Below, in pieces: positions 21,704-30,866 of a stretch of DNA of 64,000 bases. This DNA comes from Glaciimonas sp. PAMC28666. Its GTDB lineage: Bacteria > Pseudomonadota > Gammaproteobacteria > Burkholderiales > Burkholderiaceae_D. Location: assembly GCF_016917355.1 (NCBI RefSeq), contig NZ_CP070304.1:3348001-3412000 (forward strand), given 5' to 3'. The translations under genes and the position numbers were made by a program. Positions within the stretch are counted from its first letter, which is position 1; each line of letters opens with the position of its first letter. The notes beneath the pieces were generated by a model. The model did no database searches and was not told the origin of the DNA. It saw nothing but the letters and a program-made list of their open reading frames with translations.

Positions 21704-22142
21704 GTCTGAAACACCGTCGGCACATGCTGACAAGACCGAAAATTGACTTTGTACGATCAGCCCTTATTTCGTGCGCGTTTTCTGAAAGTCGAAACCGACT
21801 AAGCAAACCGGGCCGACTGACTGTTTTAACGGGTCGGTTTCGGTCAAGACTTTAACGTCATCGGCTACGCTAAGCTGATCTCTGAACCATTTTGTGTAGG
21901 CGGCAATCGCCAAGTTCGACGGCGTTCGCAGCGTAAACGGAATGAATAGGTGGCGATTTCTTCTCTCACTGATCAAGCGTCGAATCATCCCGGCCTTACG
22001 CTTTACTCATAAAATGCAACAACGTTCCATAAAACGCGTAACTTATAGCGAGATGGCCCCACCTATCGGTACAATGCGCAATTCATTCATTTAATTGGCT
22101 GCGGGTTGCTTTTCGCAGACCTTCTTTTTCTGGTTTTCTATT
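21704..22142. other. Sparse region between tRNA-Arg and uup
   Basis: 439 bases with only the doubtful regulator fragment at 21764-21988. No att-like direct repeat of the tRNA 3' end is visible. Confidence 0.5.
21764..21988 (-). pseudogene. Possible C-terminal remnant of a LysR-type regulator
   Basis: A 74-codon frame whose first half, LISERRNRHLFIPFTLRTPSNLAIAAYTKWFRDQL, resembles the end of the effector domain of LysR-type regulators (a basic turn, then PF..., then a final helix like KIAAFRDWL). No helix-turn-helix part is found upstream in any frame, so if real it is a decayed fragment. The resemblance is weak and it may be chance. Confidence 0.25.
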
Positions 22143-24038
22143 ATGGCAGTCATTTCTATTACCAACGCACAACTTGCGTTCGGTCACGTTGCGCTATTGG
22201 ATCGCGCTGAATTTTCATTGGATTCGGGAGAGCGAGTCGGCTTGATCGGTCGCAACGGCACCGGAAAATCGTCGTTGCTGAAGACGATAGCAGGCGTTTC
22301 CAAGCTAGATGACGGTTTGATGGTAATGCAACAAGGCATTAAAATCGCGTACGTCGATCAAGAGCCGCATTTTGTTCCTGAAATGTCGGTGTTTGACGCC
22401 GTGGCATCGGGCATGGGCGAGATGCAGGCATTGTTGAATGAATATGACGCGCTGACCGGGCAGTTTGGCGGCGACGACGATGACGCGATTATGGAGCGTA
22501 TGCACGTCATCCAGAGCAAACTCGACGCCGCGGACGCCTGGAGTCTGACCAATAAGGTCGAGACCACGCTTGACCGTCTTAATCTGAACAAAGATTCGCT
22601 GATGGGGACCTTGTCCGGCGGGATGCAAAAGCGGGTCGCCCTGGCATGCGCGTTAGTCAGTGCGCCCGATGTATTGCTGCTTGATGAGCCAACCAACCAT
22701 CTTGATTTTAGCTCGATCATGTGGCTTGAAGGACTGTTGCGCGACTATAAAGGTAGCGTCCTGTTTATTACCCATGACCGTAGTTTTCTGGACAATGTTG
22801 CGACGCGCATCGTTGAGCTTGATCGTGGGCGTATTTTATCGTTTCCGGGTAACTTCACTGCTTACCAAGTGCGTAAAGCGGAACAACTCGAAATTGAAGA
22901 AGTCGAAAACGCCAAGTTCGATAAATTTCTTGCGCAAGAGGAAATCTGGATTCGGAAGGGTGTACAAGCCCGTCGGACCCGTGATGAAGGCCGCGTGCGA
23001 CGTTTGGAATCGTTGCGCCTGGATCGGACCGCGCGCCGTGACCAGCAAGGTCAGGTCAAGCTGGATGTTTCGTCGGGCGAACGCTCTGGTAAGATCGTCG
23101 CCGAGTTAACGGATGTCAACCGTGCCTTTGGTGATAGAGTGATTGTGCGCGATTTTACTGCCACTATTTTACGTGGAGACAAAGTCGGGCTGATCGGCCA
23201 TAACGGTGCCGGAAAAACCACTTTGCTAAAGCTGATTTTGGGCGTGGATCAACCGGATAGCGGAACCGTCAAGCAGGGGACCAAGTTGCAGGTTGCCTAC
23301 TTTGACCAGATGCGTGCGCAACTGGATGACGAAGCGAGTCTGGCCGACACCATCGCTCCCGGTAGCGACTGGGTTGAGATCAATGGTCAGCGCAAGCACG
23401 TGATGACTTATTTGAACGACTTTTTGTTTGCACCAGAACGTGCCCGCTCACCCGTTAAATCATTGTCTGGTGGCGAGCGCAATCGGCTGTTGTTAGCGCG
23501 TCTGTTTGCGAAACCCGCAAACGTATTGGTGCTGGATGAGCCTACCAATGATTTGGATATTGATACGCTCGAGTTGTTGGAAGAGTTGCTGGAAGACTAT
23601 AAAGGGACCGTGTTCCTGGTCAGCCATGACCGGACTTTCCTCGATAACGTTGTGACGCAAGTGATTGCAGCAGAAGGCGATGGCCTGTGGCGCGAATATG
23701 TCGGTGGTTACAGCGATTGGGAGCGGGTGCGTCCGAGTCCGGCGGCATTAGCGGCAAAGTTAAAAGCGGAGACTAAGACAGAGGTTGTTCAGGCCCCAGC
23801 TGTCAAACAAAAGAAACTCAGCTATAAAGAGCAACGTGAGTTGGACGAGTTACCGGTTTTGATTGCTACACTCGAAGCAGAGCAAAAGGTAATTACGGCG
23901 CAATTGGCCGACCCTGAGATCTATGTAAAAAAGCCGGATGAGATAAAACGGTTAAATTTACGTTTTTCTGAGCTCGACGGTTTGTTACTCGATGCGCTGG
24001 AAAAATGGGAAGTGATCGAAGCGCGCAATAAAACTTAA
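22143..24038 (+). CDS. uup: ABC-F family ATPase, Uup-like
   Basis: A soluble ABC-F protein of 631 residues with two ATP-binding cassettes and no membrane domain. ABC-F proteins act on the ribosome; Uup is linked to precise excision of transposons and ribosome assembly in E. coli. Cassette 1 has Walker A GRNGTGKSS, signature LSGGMQKR and Walker B VLLLDEPTNHLD; cassette 2 has GHNGAGKTT, LSGGERNR and VLVLDEPTNDLD. The interdomain linker is Arg/Lys-rich, and the C-terminal extension after about 540 (KQKKLSYKEQRELDELPVLIATLEAEQ) is the coiled coil typical of Uup. I start at ATG 22143 because the product then begins MAVISITNAQLAFG as in the family. Confidence 0.95.
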   Translation: MAVISITNAQLAFGHVALLDRAEFSLDSGERVGLIGRNGTGKSSLLKTIAGVSKLDDGLMVMQQGIKIAYVDQEPHFVPEMSVFDAVASGMGEMQALLNEYDALTGQFGGDDDDAIMERMHVIQSKLDAADAWSLTNKVETTLDRLNLNKDSLMGTLSGGMQKRVALACALVSAPDVLLLDEPTNHLDFSSIMWLEGLLRDYKGSVLFITHDRSFLDNVATRIVELDRGRILSFPGNFTAYQVRKAEQLEIEEVENAKFDKFLAQEEIWIRKGVQARRTRDEGRVRRLESLRLDRTARRDQQGQVKLDVSSGERSGKIVAELTDVNRAFGDRVIVRDFTATILRGDKVGLIGHNGAGKTTLLKLILGVDQPDSGTVKQGTKLQVAYFDQMRAQLDDEASLADTIAPGSDWVEINGQRKHVMTYLNDFLFAPERARSPVKSLSGGERNRLLLARLFAKPANVLVLDEPTNDLDIDTLELLEELLEDYKGTVFLVSHDRTFLDNVVTQVIAAEGDGLWREYVGGYSDWERVRPSPAALAAKLKAETKTEVVQAPAVKQKKLSYKEQRELDELPVLIATLEAEQKVITAQLADPEIYVKKPDEIKRLNLRFSELDGLLLDALEKWEVIEARNKT

Positions 24039-24083
24039 ATGTAAAAAATCGCCATTGGTTCAAACCAATGAAGTCAATAATTA

Positions 24084-24121
24084 AACGGCGAGCATTCCTG
24101 AAACCAGGCATGCTCGCCGTT
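24084..24121 (-). terminator. Hairpin between convergent uup and the SirB1-family gene
   Basis: Arms AACGGCGAGCAT and ATGCTCGCCGTT enclose a 14-base loop. It can serve both genes; on the minus strand it is followed by TAATTATTG. Confidence 0.7.
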
Positions 24122-24148
24122 GGACTATATGGATGTTGCTTTCGTAAG

Positions 24149-24994
24149 TTAATTCAGCCTTTTACAAGCTTTTCGTAGTTCATGCGCTTGAGCGCGCAGT
24201 GCGATGGCATCTTGCGCGTGAGGGCGTTGCGTTAAATAATTTTCAATATCATCCAAAGCCGCTTGTGGACAATCCAGATGCGCATACGCCGAACCGCGGT
24301 CACGCAATTCAATTGGATCGTTCGGAAGCAATATGAGTAAGCGTTGCTGCAACTTTAGCAATCGCTCCCATTGCTGTGCTTGGGTGAATATTATTTTAAG
24401 ATTGCGCAGGAGACGGGCCAGGATTTCATGCGGATGGGCATTTTGTAAATATGCATGGAGTGATATCTTCTTCTCTCTGCCCTGGGATGGCGACGTCCGT
24501 AAATATGGCTCCAGCCGTTCTTCCAACTGCTCGTGCGACAGGCTGGCGCCATTTAACGGGTCAATCACAATATCACCTGAGGACACCGTTAGTTTAATCA
24601 AAAAGTGGCCGGGAAATGAAATTCCCGATACCGGCAATCCTATCTGATGCGCTAACTCCATGTAGACGATCGCTAGCGAAATGGGAATGCCGCGTCGTGT
24701 ATTAATGACACAGTGCAGATAGCTGTTGTCCGGGTCATAATAATTGTTCACGTTGCCCGCGAACCCCAGCTCTTGAAAAAAGAAATGATTCAACAACTGC
24801 AGCTTTTTTATCTGAGAAGCGTCGGCATGAATGCGTTGCTTCAGGGTATTGGAAAATCTATCCATTGCGAGCTGCGGCGCGCCCAAATCCATCGCTGGAT
24901 GCGCATCTTGTGCGATAACAAGTGCCGCTTCAAACAGCGGCACGTTGTTGGCCTCTTGCACCAGAGTTGTAAAGTAGTTTAGAGAAGAAATCAT
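24149..24994 (-). CDS. SirB1 family protein (transglutaminase-like fold plus TPR)
   Basis: A 281-residue protein of the SirB1 family. The N-terminal two thirds is the transglutaminase-like domain with LNHFFFQELGFAGNVNNYYDPDNSYLHCVINTRRGIPISLAIVYMELAHQIGLPVSGISFPGHFLIK. The C-terminal third (about 205-281) has TPR-like helices (QWERLLKLQQRLLILLPNDP, then RDRGSAYAHLDCPQAALDDIENYL). The active-site pattern of true transglutaminases is only partly kept, and the molecular role is not established despite the historical name. It is convergent with uup and adjacent to murJ, possibly cotranscribed after it (46 bases). Confidence 0.88.
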   Translation of the reverse strand: MISSLNYFTTLVQEANNVPLFEAALVIAQDAHPAMDLGAPQLAMDRFSNTLKQRIHADASQIKKLQLLNHFFFQELGFAGNVNNYYDPDNSYLHCVINTRRGIPISLAIVYMELAHQIGLPVSGISFPGHFLIKLTVSSGDIVIDPLNGASLSHEQLEERLEPYLRTSPSQGREKKISLHAYLQNAHPHEILARLLRNLKIIFTQAQQWERLLKLQQRLLILLPNDPIELRDRGSAYAHLDCPQAALDDIENYLTQRPHAQDAIALRAQAHELRKACKRLN

Positions 24995-25040
24995 GTTAAC
25001 TATGCTACCAAATAATCTTCAATGTAGTTCAGCTTATCGA

Positions 25041-26591
25041 TTAGTGCGAGGTCCGTTTGAAGTCCTGGAACCGAAATCCCATCGCGAGTAGTGCCCCAAA
25101 ATAAGTAATGCCACAAGCCACTAGCACCGCCAGGAGAGCGCCGACGCGCGCGAGCGAACTGGTATGGGGTCCGACCCAGTCAAACCGCTCAGCGCTCCAT
25201 AGCGCGACTGCTGCCATCAGGCAAAGTGCGCCGACCAGACGCACAAAATACACGATCCAACCTTTTTCAGGTTTGTAAATACCTCGCCGCATCAAGCTCC
25301 AGAGCAACAGCCCCGCGTTCATGCAGGCCCCAAAACTAATGGATAACGCCAGTCCGGCAACGGCAAAAATTGGAACAAATACAGAGTTAAGTAACTGCGT
25401 GGTGATGAGTACGGCGAATGCAATTTTGACCGGTGTTTTTATATCTTGCTTGGCGTAAAAGCCGGGTGCCAAAATTTTTACGACAATTAAACCAATCAGA
25501 CCGACCCCGTAAGCAATGAGAATCCTGCTTGTCATCGCGACCGAAATAGCGTCGAACTTACCGTGATGGAACAAGGTGGCTGTCAGAGGAATCGATAACG
25601 TTGCCAGTCCAACGGCCGAAGGAAGCGCCAGCAAGAAGGTCAACCGCAAGCCCCAATCCAATAATGAGGAGTATTCACGATGATCGGCGTTTGCATTCGC
25701 TTTGGAAAGACTCGGCAGCAAAATGGTGCCGAGTGCCACTCCGAGTAAGGCCGTTGGAAACTCCATCAATCGGTCGCCATAAGATAACCAGGAGACACTT
25801 CCGTGCTCGAGACGCGACGCAATATTGGTATTGATCATCAGGCTGATCTGCGCTGCCGAGACCGCGAAGACGGCCGGTCCCATTTTCTTCAGCACGCGTC
25901 TCACTCCGCTATCGCGCAGTCCGACCAGCGGATTGCCCATCATGCGCGGCATCATGCCGATTTTGCGTAGCGCGGGAACCTGAATCGCAACCTGCAGGAC
26001 ACCGCCAACCAGTACCGCAAAAGCCATCGCATAGACCGGCTGCGCCATATGTGGGGCCACGAAAAGGGATGCCACGATGAAAGCTAAATTCAATAACACC
26101 GACGTAAGGGCTGGAATCTTAAACTCATGCCACGTATTTAAAATTCCACCGGCCAACGCGACAAATGACATAAAACCGATGTACGGAAACATAATCCGGG
26201 TCATCACGACCGAAGCGTTAAACGCAGCAGGATCATTTTTCAGGCCGGTTGCCATAAAATAAATAAGCAACGGCGAGGCCAGGATGCCGACGATACAGGT
26301 AAGGATCATCACCCACGTCATCACAACGGCCACGTGGTCGACCAAATGTTTGGTGGCCTCTTGTCCTTTCTTATTTTTGTACTCTCCCAGAATTGGAACA
26401 AAAGCCTGAGAAAAGGCGCCCTCTGCAAATAGACGGCGCAATAAATTAGGAATGCGAAAGGCGATATTGAAAGCGTCAGTGAAAGCTGAGGCGCCAAATG
26501 TAGACGCGAATAAGATTTCGCGAATCAATCCCGCGACACGCGACAACATCGTCATGCCAGAGACGGTGGCAAGCGTTTTATGCAGGTTCAT
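25041..26591 (-). CDS. murJ: Lipid II flippase MurJ (MviN)
   Basis: MurJ flips undecaprenyl-linked peptidoglycan precursor (lipid II) across the inner membrane. The 516-residue product has about 14 hydrophobic segments and family motifs: SGMTMLSRVAGLIREILFASTFGASAFTDAFNIAFRIPNLLRRLFAEGAFSQAFVPIL at the N-terminus, with the functionally important Arg residues in RIPNLLRRLFAEGAFSQAF, and DRLMEFPTALLGVALGTILLPSLSK in the middle. It lies divergent from rpsT, the usual arrangement in Betaproteobacteria. Confidence 0.97.
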   Translation of the reverse strand: MNLHKTLATVSGMTMLSRVAGLIREILFASTFGASAFTDAFNIAFRIPNLLRRLFAEGAFSQAFVPILGEYKNKKGQEATKHLVDHVAVVMTWVMILTCIVGILASPLLIYFMATGLKNDPAAFNASVVMTRIMFPYIGFMSFVALAGGILNTWHEFKIPALTSVLLNLAFIVASLFVAPHMAQPVYAMAFAVLVGGVLQVAIQVPALRKIGMMPRMMGNPLVGLRDSGVRRVLKKMGPAVFAVSAAQISLMINTNIASRLEHGSVSWLSYGDRLMEFPTALLGVALGTILLPSLSKANANADHREYSSLLDWGLRLTFLLALPSAVGLATLSIPLTATLFHHGKFDAISVAMTSRILIAYGVGLIGLIVVKILAPGFYAKQDIKTPVKIAFAVLITTQLLNSVFVPIFAVAGLALSISFGACMNAGLLLWSLMRRGIYKPEKGWIVYFVRLVGALCLMAAVALWSAERFDWVGPHTSSLARVGALLAVLVACGITYFGALLAMGFRFQDFKRTSH

Positions 26592-26913
26592 GGAGCCGCA
26601 TTATAGCCGCTCATGTTGTTCGTTCCCAGCTTTGTAACAAGCTCTTTCAGTTGTTCCGTTTCGCTGGGGTTGCTGATTGGAACTTTCACTATCGGTAAGA
26701 CAACGTTACGGGCGCCAGTTGTTATAACCATTGCGCTGTTCATCGGTTATGGTGTTCGCCAGACCAAAGCAGGGTGCTATCACAAAGTTCGGCCAAGATT
26801 GATTTGCTCATTGTTGAAAAAGTCGTTATAATCCGTGGCTTTACAGAATTCTGCGTCGCGGTCTGGTTTGTTTTGCCGCGTAAGCATTCCCGACCTCGAT
26901 TTAGGATATATAA
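26592..26913. other. Divergent intergenic region murJ / rpsT
   Basis: 322 bases with no gene. They carry the rpsT promoter (26804-26832) and presumably the murJ promoter on the other strand. Confidence 0.6.
26804..26832 (+). promoter_or_regulatory. Sigma-70 promoter of rpsT
   Basis: TTGCTC (26804-26809) and a perfect TATAAT (26827-26832) with 17 bases between. The leader from there to the rpsT ATG is about 75 bases. Confidence 0.65.
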
Positions 26914-27180
26914 ATGGCAAATACCGCACAAGCACGTAAGCGTGCTCGTCAAGCAGTCGCTCAAAACCTGCACAATTCTAGCCAGCGCTCAACTCTGCGT
27001 ACAGCCATCAAAGCTGCTCGTAAAGCAATCGCCGGTGGCGATAAAGAAGCTGCAACTCTGGTTCTGCAAAAATCTGTGTCGACTATCGACCGTATTGCAG
27101 ACAAGAAAATCATTCACAAAAATAAAGCTGCACGTCATAAGAGCCGTTTGAACGCAGCTCTGAAAGCACTGGCAGCGTAA
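26914..27180 (+). CDS. rpsT: 30S ribosomal protein S20
   Basis: S20 is a small basic protein that binds 16S rRNA early in 30S assembly. The 88-residue product begins [21 protein letters not shown] and has the conserved [17 protein letters not shown] and [26 protein letters not shown] precedes the ATG. It is monocistronic, with its own promoter and terminator. Confidence 0.98.
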   Translation: MANTAQARKRARQAVAQNLHNSSQRSTLRTAIKAARKAIAGGDKEAATLVLQKSVSTIDRIADKKIIHKNKAARHKSRLNAALKALAA

Positions 27181-27491
27181 TACGCATTTCGTCGGTTAAT
27201 CCGACGTAAATGCTTGCTGATGTGTTTTACGTGTAAAAAAATCTCTGTAGAGCTAACGCGATACAGAGATTTTTTGTATTTTCGCTACATTTTTATGCTG
27301 TTGAAGTGGTCGGACGCGCTGCGTGCAGCACAGTTATTCAGTTTCTGCTCTGCACACCAACCGGAACTTTACGCCGTCCCAGGGCCAGTTAATGCGATTA
27401 CCGGGCCAACATTCAACATTGCATCTATTAAAAGCCCTGCCGCTGCAAACGGTATAGATACGGCAGGTGCTGCAATTTTGAAATTGCTACC
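27181..27491. other. Intergenic region rpsT / DUF192 gene
   Basis: 311 bases. The first 100 hold the rpsT terminator; I see no gene in the rest. Confidence 0.55.
27235..27276 (+). terminator. rpsT intrinsic terminator
   Basis: Arms AAAAAATCTCTGTA and TACAGAGATTTTTT around a 13-base loop, with a T-run at the end. Confidence 0.85.
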
Positions 27492-27959
27492 TCAACGCTG
27501 CGCTTGCGGCAGACCAGTAATGACACTGCCTGGTTTTAAATTCTTTTGCTTGAACCACCCGGGATTCATTTCTAGCGCATAGAGTGCTGCTCTATCCGGG
27601 CAATGTGAGTCGAGCGTCTGGGCTTTCATTTCTTCTATATTGATGATGACACCGTTCGGATCCAAGAAAGCCACGGATAACGGAATCAGCGTGTTTTTCA
27701 TCCACATGCAAGCGGCCGCAGGAGCATCGAACAAAAATACCATGCCCGCATTAGGGGCTAATTGCTTGCGAAACATAAGGCCTTGCTCGCGCTGGGCCTC
27801 TGTTGTTGCCACTTCAGCGTGAATCACATACACCCCGGCATTCAGCGTGGTGATTGGAAACTGTTCGGTTTGCTGTGCTGAGACAACGGGAATGATGCCC
27901 ACAGTGCCTGCTAACAGTGTTAGCGCCATGACAGCGACAGATGCGCGAAGTCTTCTCAT
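27492..27959 (-). CDS. DUF192 family exported protein
   Basis: A 155-residue protein with an N-terminal signal sequence (hydrophobic segment about 8-28, cleavage near VSA-Q) and a DUF192 domain (about 38-152). The domain shows the family-typical EVATTEAQREQGLMFRKQLAPNAGMVFLFD and the CMWMKNTLIPLSVAFLD block, ending in ALYALEMNPGWFKQKNLKPGSVI. DUF192 proteins are small beta-rich proteins of unknown function, and in bacteria they are commonly exported. AAGGA stands before the ATG. It is a single gene. Confidence 0.9.
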   Translation of the reverse strand: MRRLRASVAVMALTLLAGTVGIIPVVSAQQTEQFPITTLNAGVYVIHAEVATTEAQREQGLMFRKQLAPNAGMVFLFDAPAAACMWMKNTLIPLSVAFLDPNGVIINIEEMKAQTLDSHCPDRAALYALEMNPGWFKQKNLKPGSVITGLPQAQR

Positions 27960-28103
27960 GTTGGTAAAGTCCTTTTATGTTTTATCGAGGAATTATACAG
28001 ACGGATGCTTTGGGAGGGGGGCAGCGGCTTGATACCGGCATGCGAGAAGGTTGTGGCTTAGATGGGGGAGGCTAACGCTTGATATGGCACAGTTGGCGGA
28101 AAT

Positions 28104-28133
28104 AAAAAAAGACAGGCAATGCCTGTCTTTTTT
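28104..28133 (-). terminator. Intrinsic terminator after the Ala/Lys-rich gene
   Basis: Palindromic AAAAAAGACAGGCA / TGCCTGTCTTTTTT with A- and T-runs on either side, so it can work in both directions. It lies 16 bases after the stop of the minus-strand gene at 28150. Confidence 0.88.
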
Positions 28134-28149
28134 GAAACTGACGCCTGAA

Positions 28150-28371
28150 TTACTTAGCAGGAGCATCAGCAGCAGGAGCTGCATCAGCGGCAGCAGCTTT
28201 TGCTTTAGCTTTCTTCGGTGCTTTTTTGTGTTTCTTTGCTACTTTTGTTGCAGCAGGAGCTGAAGCGGCTGGAGCAGCGGCAGCAGGAGCAGCAGCCGGA
28301 GCGGCAGCATCAGCAGCAAAAACAGAAGTTGCAAACAGGCCAGCTACCAAAACAGCGATCAGTTTAGACAT
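28150..28371 (-). CDS. Small exported alanine/lysine-rich protein
   Basis: A 73-residue protein with a signal peptide MSKLIAVLVAGLFATSVFA (cleavage before ADAAAPA). The mature part is low-complexity: an Ala/Pro-rich block, a central very basic core TKVAKKHKKAPKKAKAKAAA, and an Ala/Pro/Asp-rich tail. It has a good ribosome binding site (AAGGA) and a strong terminator, which suggests high expression as a monocistronic mRNA. Similar small proteins are widespread in Burkholderiales and resemble acid-shock-protein (Asr)-type polypeptides. The function is unknown; binding of anionic envelope polymers is only a guess. Confidence 0.85.
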   Translation of the reverse strand: MSKLIAVLVAGLFATSVFAADAAAPAAAPAAAAPAASAPAATKVAKKHKKAPKKAKAKAAAADAAPAADAPAK

Positions 28372-28551
28372 TTTAGAATCCTTTTGATTTAATCAGTAAT
28401 TGCATCGATGATTCATTTGAATCACTGCAATTAACGAGGTACTGGCCTTATGGTTGACGTTTTTTTTAAATAAAATAAAATAATATTTCAAATGCAGACT
28501 AAAAAGCCGCATGAGCATGATCCCTTAAAAGGGACTATCCCATCAAACATC

Positions 28552-29115
28552 TTATCGACGTGTTAACTCCGATGGGTCGATTTCACGAAACTCGCCAGGC
28601 CACAATGGATGGCTCTCCAGCGAAACTTGTCCTATGGCGATTCGGACAAGGCGCAGGGTTGGCAAGTTAACGGCAGCCGTCATGCGCCTGACCTGACGAT
28701 TTTTTCCTTCGGTGATGGTAAGTGCTAGCCAACTTGTAGGCTTGTCCGCGCGCTCGCGAATGGCTGGGATACGGGGCCAAAGCCAATCCGGAGGGGCAAT
28801 CTGGCGTACTTCACAAGGTTGGGTCGTAAAGTCGCCGAGATCAAGCCCGCTGCTTAATCGCTCCAGTGCGCCACTATCAGGAGAACCTTCTACCTGAGCC
28901 AGGTAGGTTTTTGGTTGCTTAAACGCGGGGTGACTGATGTGATGCTGTAATTTTCCGTCGTTGGTTAATAATAGTAATCCCTCACTATCCGCATCTAGCC
29001 TTCCTGCCGGGTAGATGTTGGGAATGGCGAGATAGTCGGCGAGCGTTTCACGCGTGGGATGGGATGAAAACTGGCACATCACCTGAAAAGGTTTATTGAA
29101 TAGAATAAGAGGCAT
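28552..29115 (-). CDS. rluE: Pseudouridine synthase, RluE-type
   Basis: A 187-residue RsuA/RluB/E/F-family enzyme that isomerises a uridine in rRNA (U2457 of 23S rRNA for RluE). The catalytic region is YPAGRLDADSEGLLLLTNDGKL, with the active-site Asp in GRLDADSEG. The basic block TEGKNRQVRRMTAAVNLPTLRLVRIAIG is also conserved. The protein has no N-terminal S4 domain and starts directly with MPLILFNKPFQVMCQFS, which fits RluE rather than RsuA or RluB. Confidence 0.9.
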   Translation of the reverse strand: MPLILFNKPFQVMCQFSSHPTRETLADYLAIPNIYPAGRLDADSEGLLLLTNDGKLQHHISHPAFKQPKTYLAQVEGSPDSGALERLSSGLDLGDFTTQPCEVRQIAPPDWLWPRIPAIRERADKPTSWLALTITEGKNRQVRRMTAAVNLPTLRLVRIAIGQVSLESHPLWPGEFREIDPSELTRR

Positions 29116-29480
29116 ACTTAGGGCCTGTGGACCTATAATTTGTGAGGTGCGTTCGAAGCAAAACCTGTTTGCCGAGAGACCGCTAAGCCGCGTGGCAGCT
29201 GGGTCCTGGCACTTCTTCGCAATCCTGAATTATATGTCAACAGAGTGGAGTACCTCAAAAACATAGCTTCTAATAAAATACTAGTGCATAATATAAAATC
29301 GTTGTCTTATGTCTTATATAAGACTTAGGTAGGACTTATGTAAGACTTAGTGAGGCCTGATACATAACAATGGGTCTTCAGCCAAACGTTACGCCAAGTC
29401 ACATACTAAGCATAGGACTGGGCCGGAATAACGGACCAACATCCTGCGCCATTTTCCCGCTTCATCTTCGGAGATATTGA
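29116..29480. other. Upstream region of icd
   Basis: 365 bases between the divergent rluE and icd. They contain the cluster of GTCTTAT palindromes (29304-29346) and, just before the icd ATG, the ribosome binding site GGAGA. Confidence 0.6.
29304..29346 (+). promoter_or_regulatory. Tandem palindromic operator-like sites upstream of icd
   Basis: GTCTTAT occurs twice in direct repeat (29304-29310, 29311-29317). The second copy forms a perfect 14-bp palindrome with ATAAGAC (29318-29324), and a second near-palindrome GACTTATGTAAGAC follows at 29333-29346. The centres of the two palindromes are 22 bases apart, about two helical turns, as expected for cooperative binding of a dimeric regulator. I believe similar motifs occur before other TCA-cycle genes in Burkholderiales, but cannot name the regulator with certainty. 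Confidence 0.6.
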
Positions 29481-30734
29481 ATGTCCCAACATATTAAAGT
29501 GCCTGCTGAAGGTAAAAAAATCAGCGTTAATGCTGACTATTCGCTTGATGTCCCGGATAACCCAATCATTCCTTTTATCGAAGGTGACGGAACCGGTGCG
29601 GATATCAGCCCGGTCATGATTAAAGTGGTGGATGCGGCAGTCGCCAATGCCTATGGTGGAAAGCGTAAGATCAGTTGGATGGAAGTCTACGCCGGTGAGA
29701 AATCAACCAACGTGTATGGTCCGGATGTCTGGTTACCGGCAGAAACTCTGGCAGCGATCAAGGATTACGTCGTCTCCATAAAAGGTCCTTTGACTACCCC
29801 GGTTGGCGGCGGCATTCGCTCGTTGAACGTCGCCTTGCGCCAGGAACTGGATTTGTATGTGTGCCTTCGTCCGGTGCGTTATTTCAAAGGCGTCCCGTCG
29901 CCCGTGCGTGAGCCGGAAAAAACAGATATGGTAATCTTCCGTGAGAATTCGGAAGACATCTACGCCGGAATTGAGTGGCAAGAAGGTAGCGACGGCGCGA
30001 AAAAACTGATCGACTTCCTGATCAATGAAATGGGCGTAAAAAAGATTCGCTTTCCCCAAACTTCAGGCATCGGAATTAAACCGGTGTCACGCGAAGGGAC
30101 CGAACGTCTGGTCCGTAAGGCAATTCAATACGCAATCGACAATGACAAACCTTCTGTGACCATCGTCCACAAAGGTAATATCATGAAATTTACGGAAGGT
30201 GGCTTCCGTGACTGGGCCTATGCGCTAGCGCAAAAAGAGTTTGGTGCCGAATTGATTGACGGTGGCCCTTGGGCAAAATTCAAGAATCCTAAGAGTGGTC
30301 GGGATATCATCATTAAGGATTCCATCGCTGATGCATTTTTGCAACAGATATTGCTACGTCCAAACGAATACAGCGTTATTGCGACCCTTAACTTGAACGG
30401 CGACTACATTTCTGACGCCCTGGCCGCACAAGTGGGTGGTATTGGTATTGCACCGGGTGCCAACTTGTCGGATTCCGTGGCAATGTTTGAAGCAACTCAC
30501 GGAACAGCGCCAAAATATGCCGGTAAAGATTATGTGAATCCGGGTTCCCTCATTTTGTCGGCTGAAATGATGTTGCGCCACATGGGTTGGATCGAAGCGG
30601 CCGATTTGATCATCACCGCGATGCAAAAATCGATTTCCTCCAAAAGAGTGACGTATGATTTTGCCCGTCTGATGGAGGGAGCGACGCAAGTTTCATGTTC
30701 CGGATTTGGCGAAGTGTTAATTGAAAATATGTAA
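29481..30734 (+). CDS. icd: NADP-dependent isocitrate dehydrogenase
   Basis: Icd oxidises and decarboxylates isocitrate to 2-oxoglutarate in the TCA cycle. The 417-residue product is of the E. coli type: substrate site [27 protein letters not shown] (the Ser in RSLNVALRQ is the residue phosphorylated by AceK in enteric bacteria), active-site Tyr in [13 protein letters not shown], Lys in [14 protein letters not shown], and the NADP-specificity segment [25 protein letters not shown]. It has the ribosome binding site GGAGA. Tandem palindromes upstream suggest dedicated regulation. Confidence 0.98.
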   Translation: MSQHIKVPAEGKKISVNADYSLDVPDNPIIPFIEGDGTGADISPVMIKVVDAAVANAYGGKRKISWMEVYAGEKSTNVYGPDVWLPAETLAAIKDYVVSIKGPLTTPVGGGIRSLNVALRQELDLYVCLRPVRYFKGVPSPVREPEKTDMVIFRENSEDIYAGIEWQEGSDGAKKLIDFLINEMGVKKIRFPQTSGIGIKPVSREGTERLVRKAIQYAIDNDKPSVTIVHKGNIMKFTEGGFRDWAYALAQKEFGAELIDGGPWAKFKNPKSGRDIIIKDSIADAFLQQILLRPNEYSVIATLNLNGDYISDALAAQVGGIGIAPGANLSDSVAMFEATHGTAPKYAGKDYVNPGSLILSAEMMLRHMGWIEAADLIITAMQKSISSKRVTYDFARLMEGATQVSCSGFGEVLIENM

Positions 30735-30822
30735 GTCTTTTAAATTAAGATAAAACTACGTGGCCGGAACAGCGTTCTGGCCATTTTCACGTAAACTTGC
30801 GCATTTTTTTACGTGATACGTA

Positions 30823-30846
30823 AAAAACCCGCCGCGGCGGGTTTTT
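30823..30846. terminator. Bidirectional terminator between icd and the cold-shock gene
   Basis: AAAAACCCGCC GC GGCGGGTTTTT is a perfect 11-bp stem with A- and T-runs at its two sides. It sits between the two convergent genes and can end both transcripts. Confidence 0.9.
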
Positions 30847-30866
30847 GCTATAGCTTGTTCGTGGCC

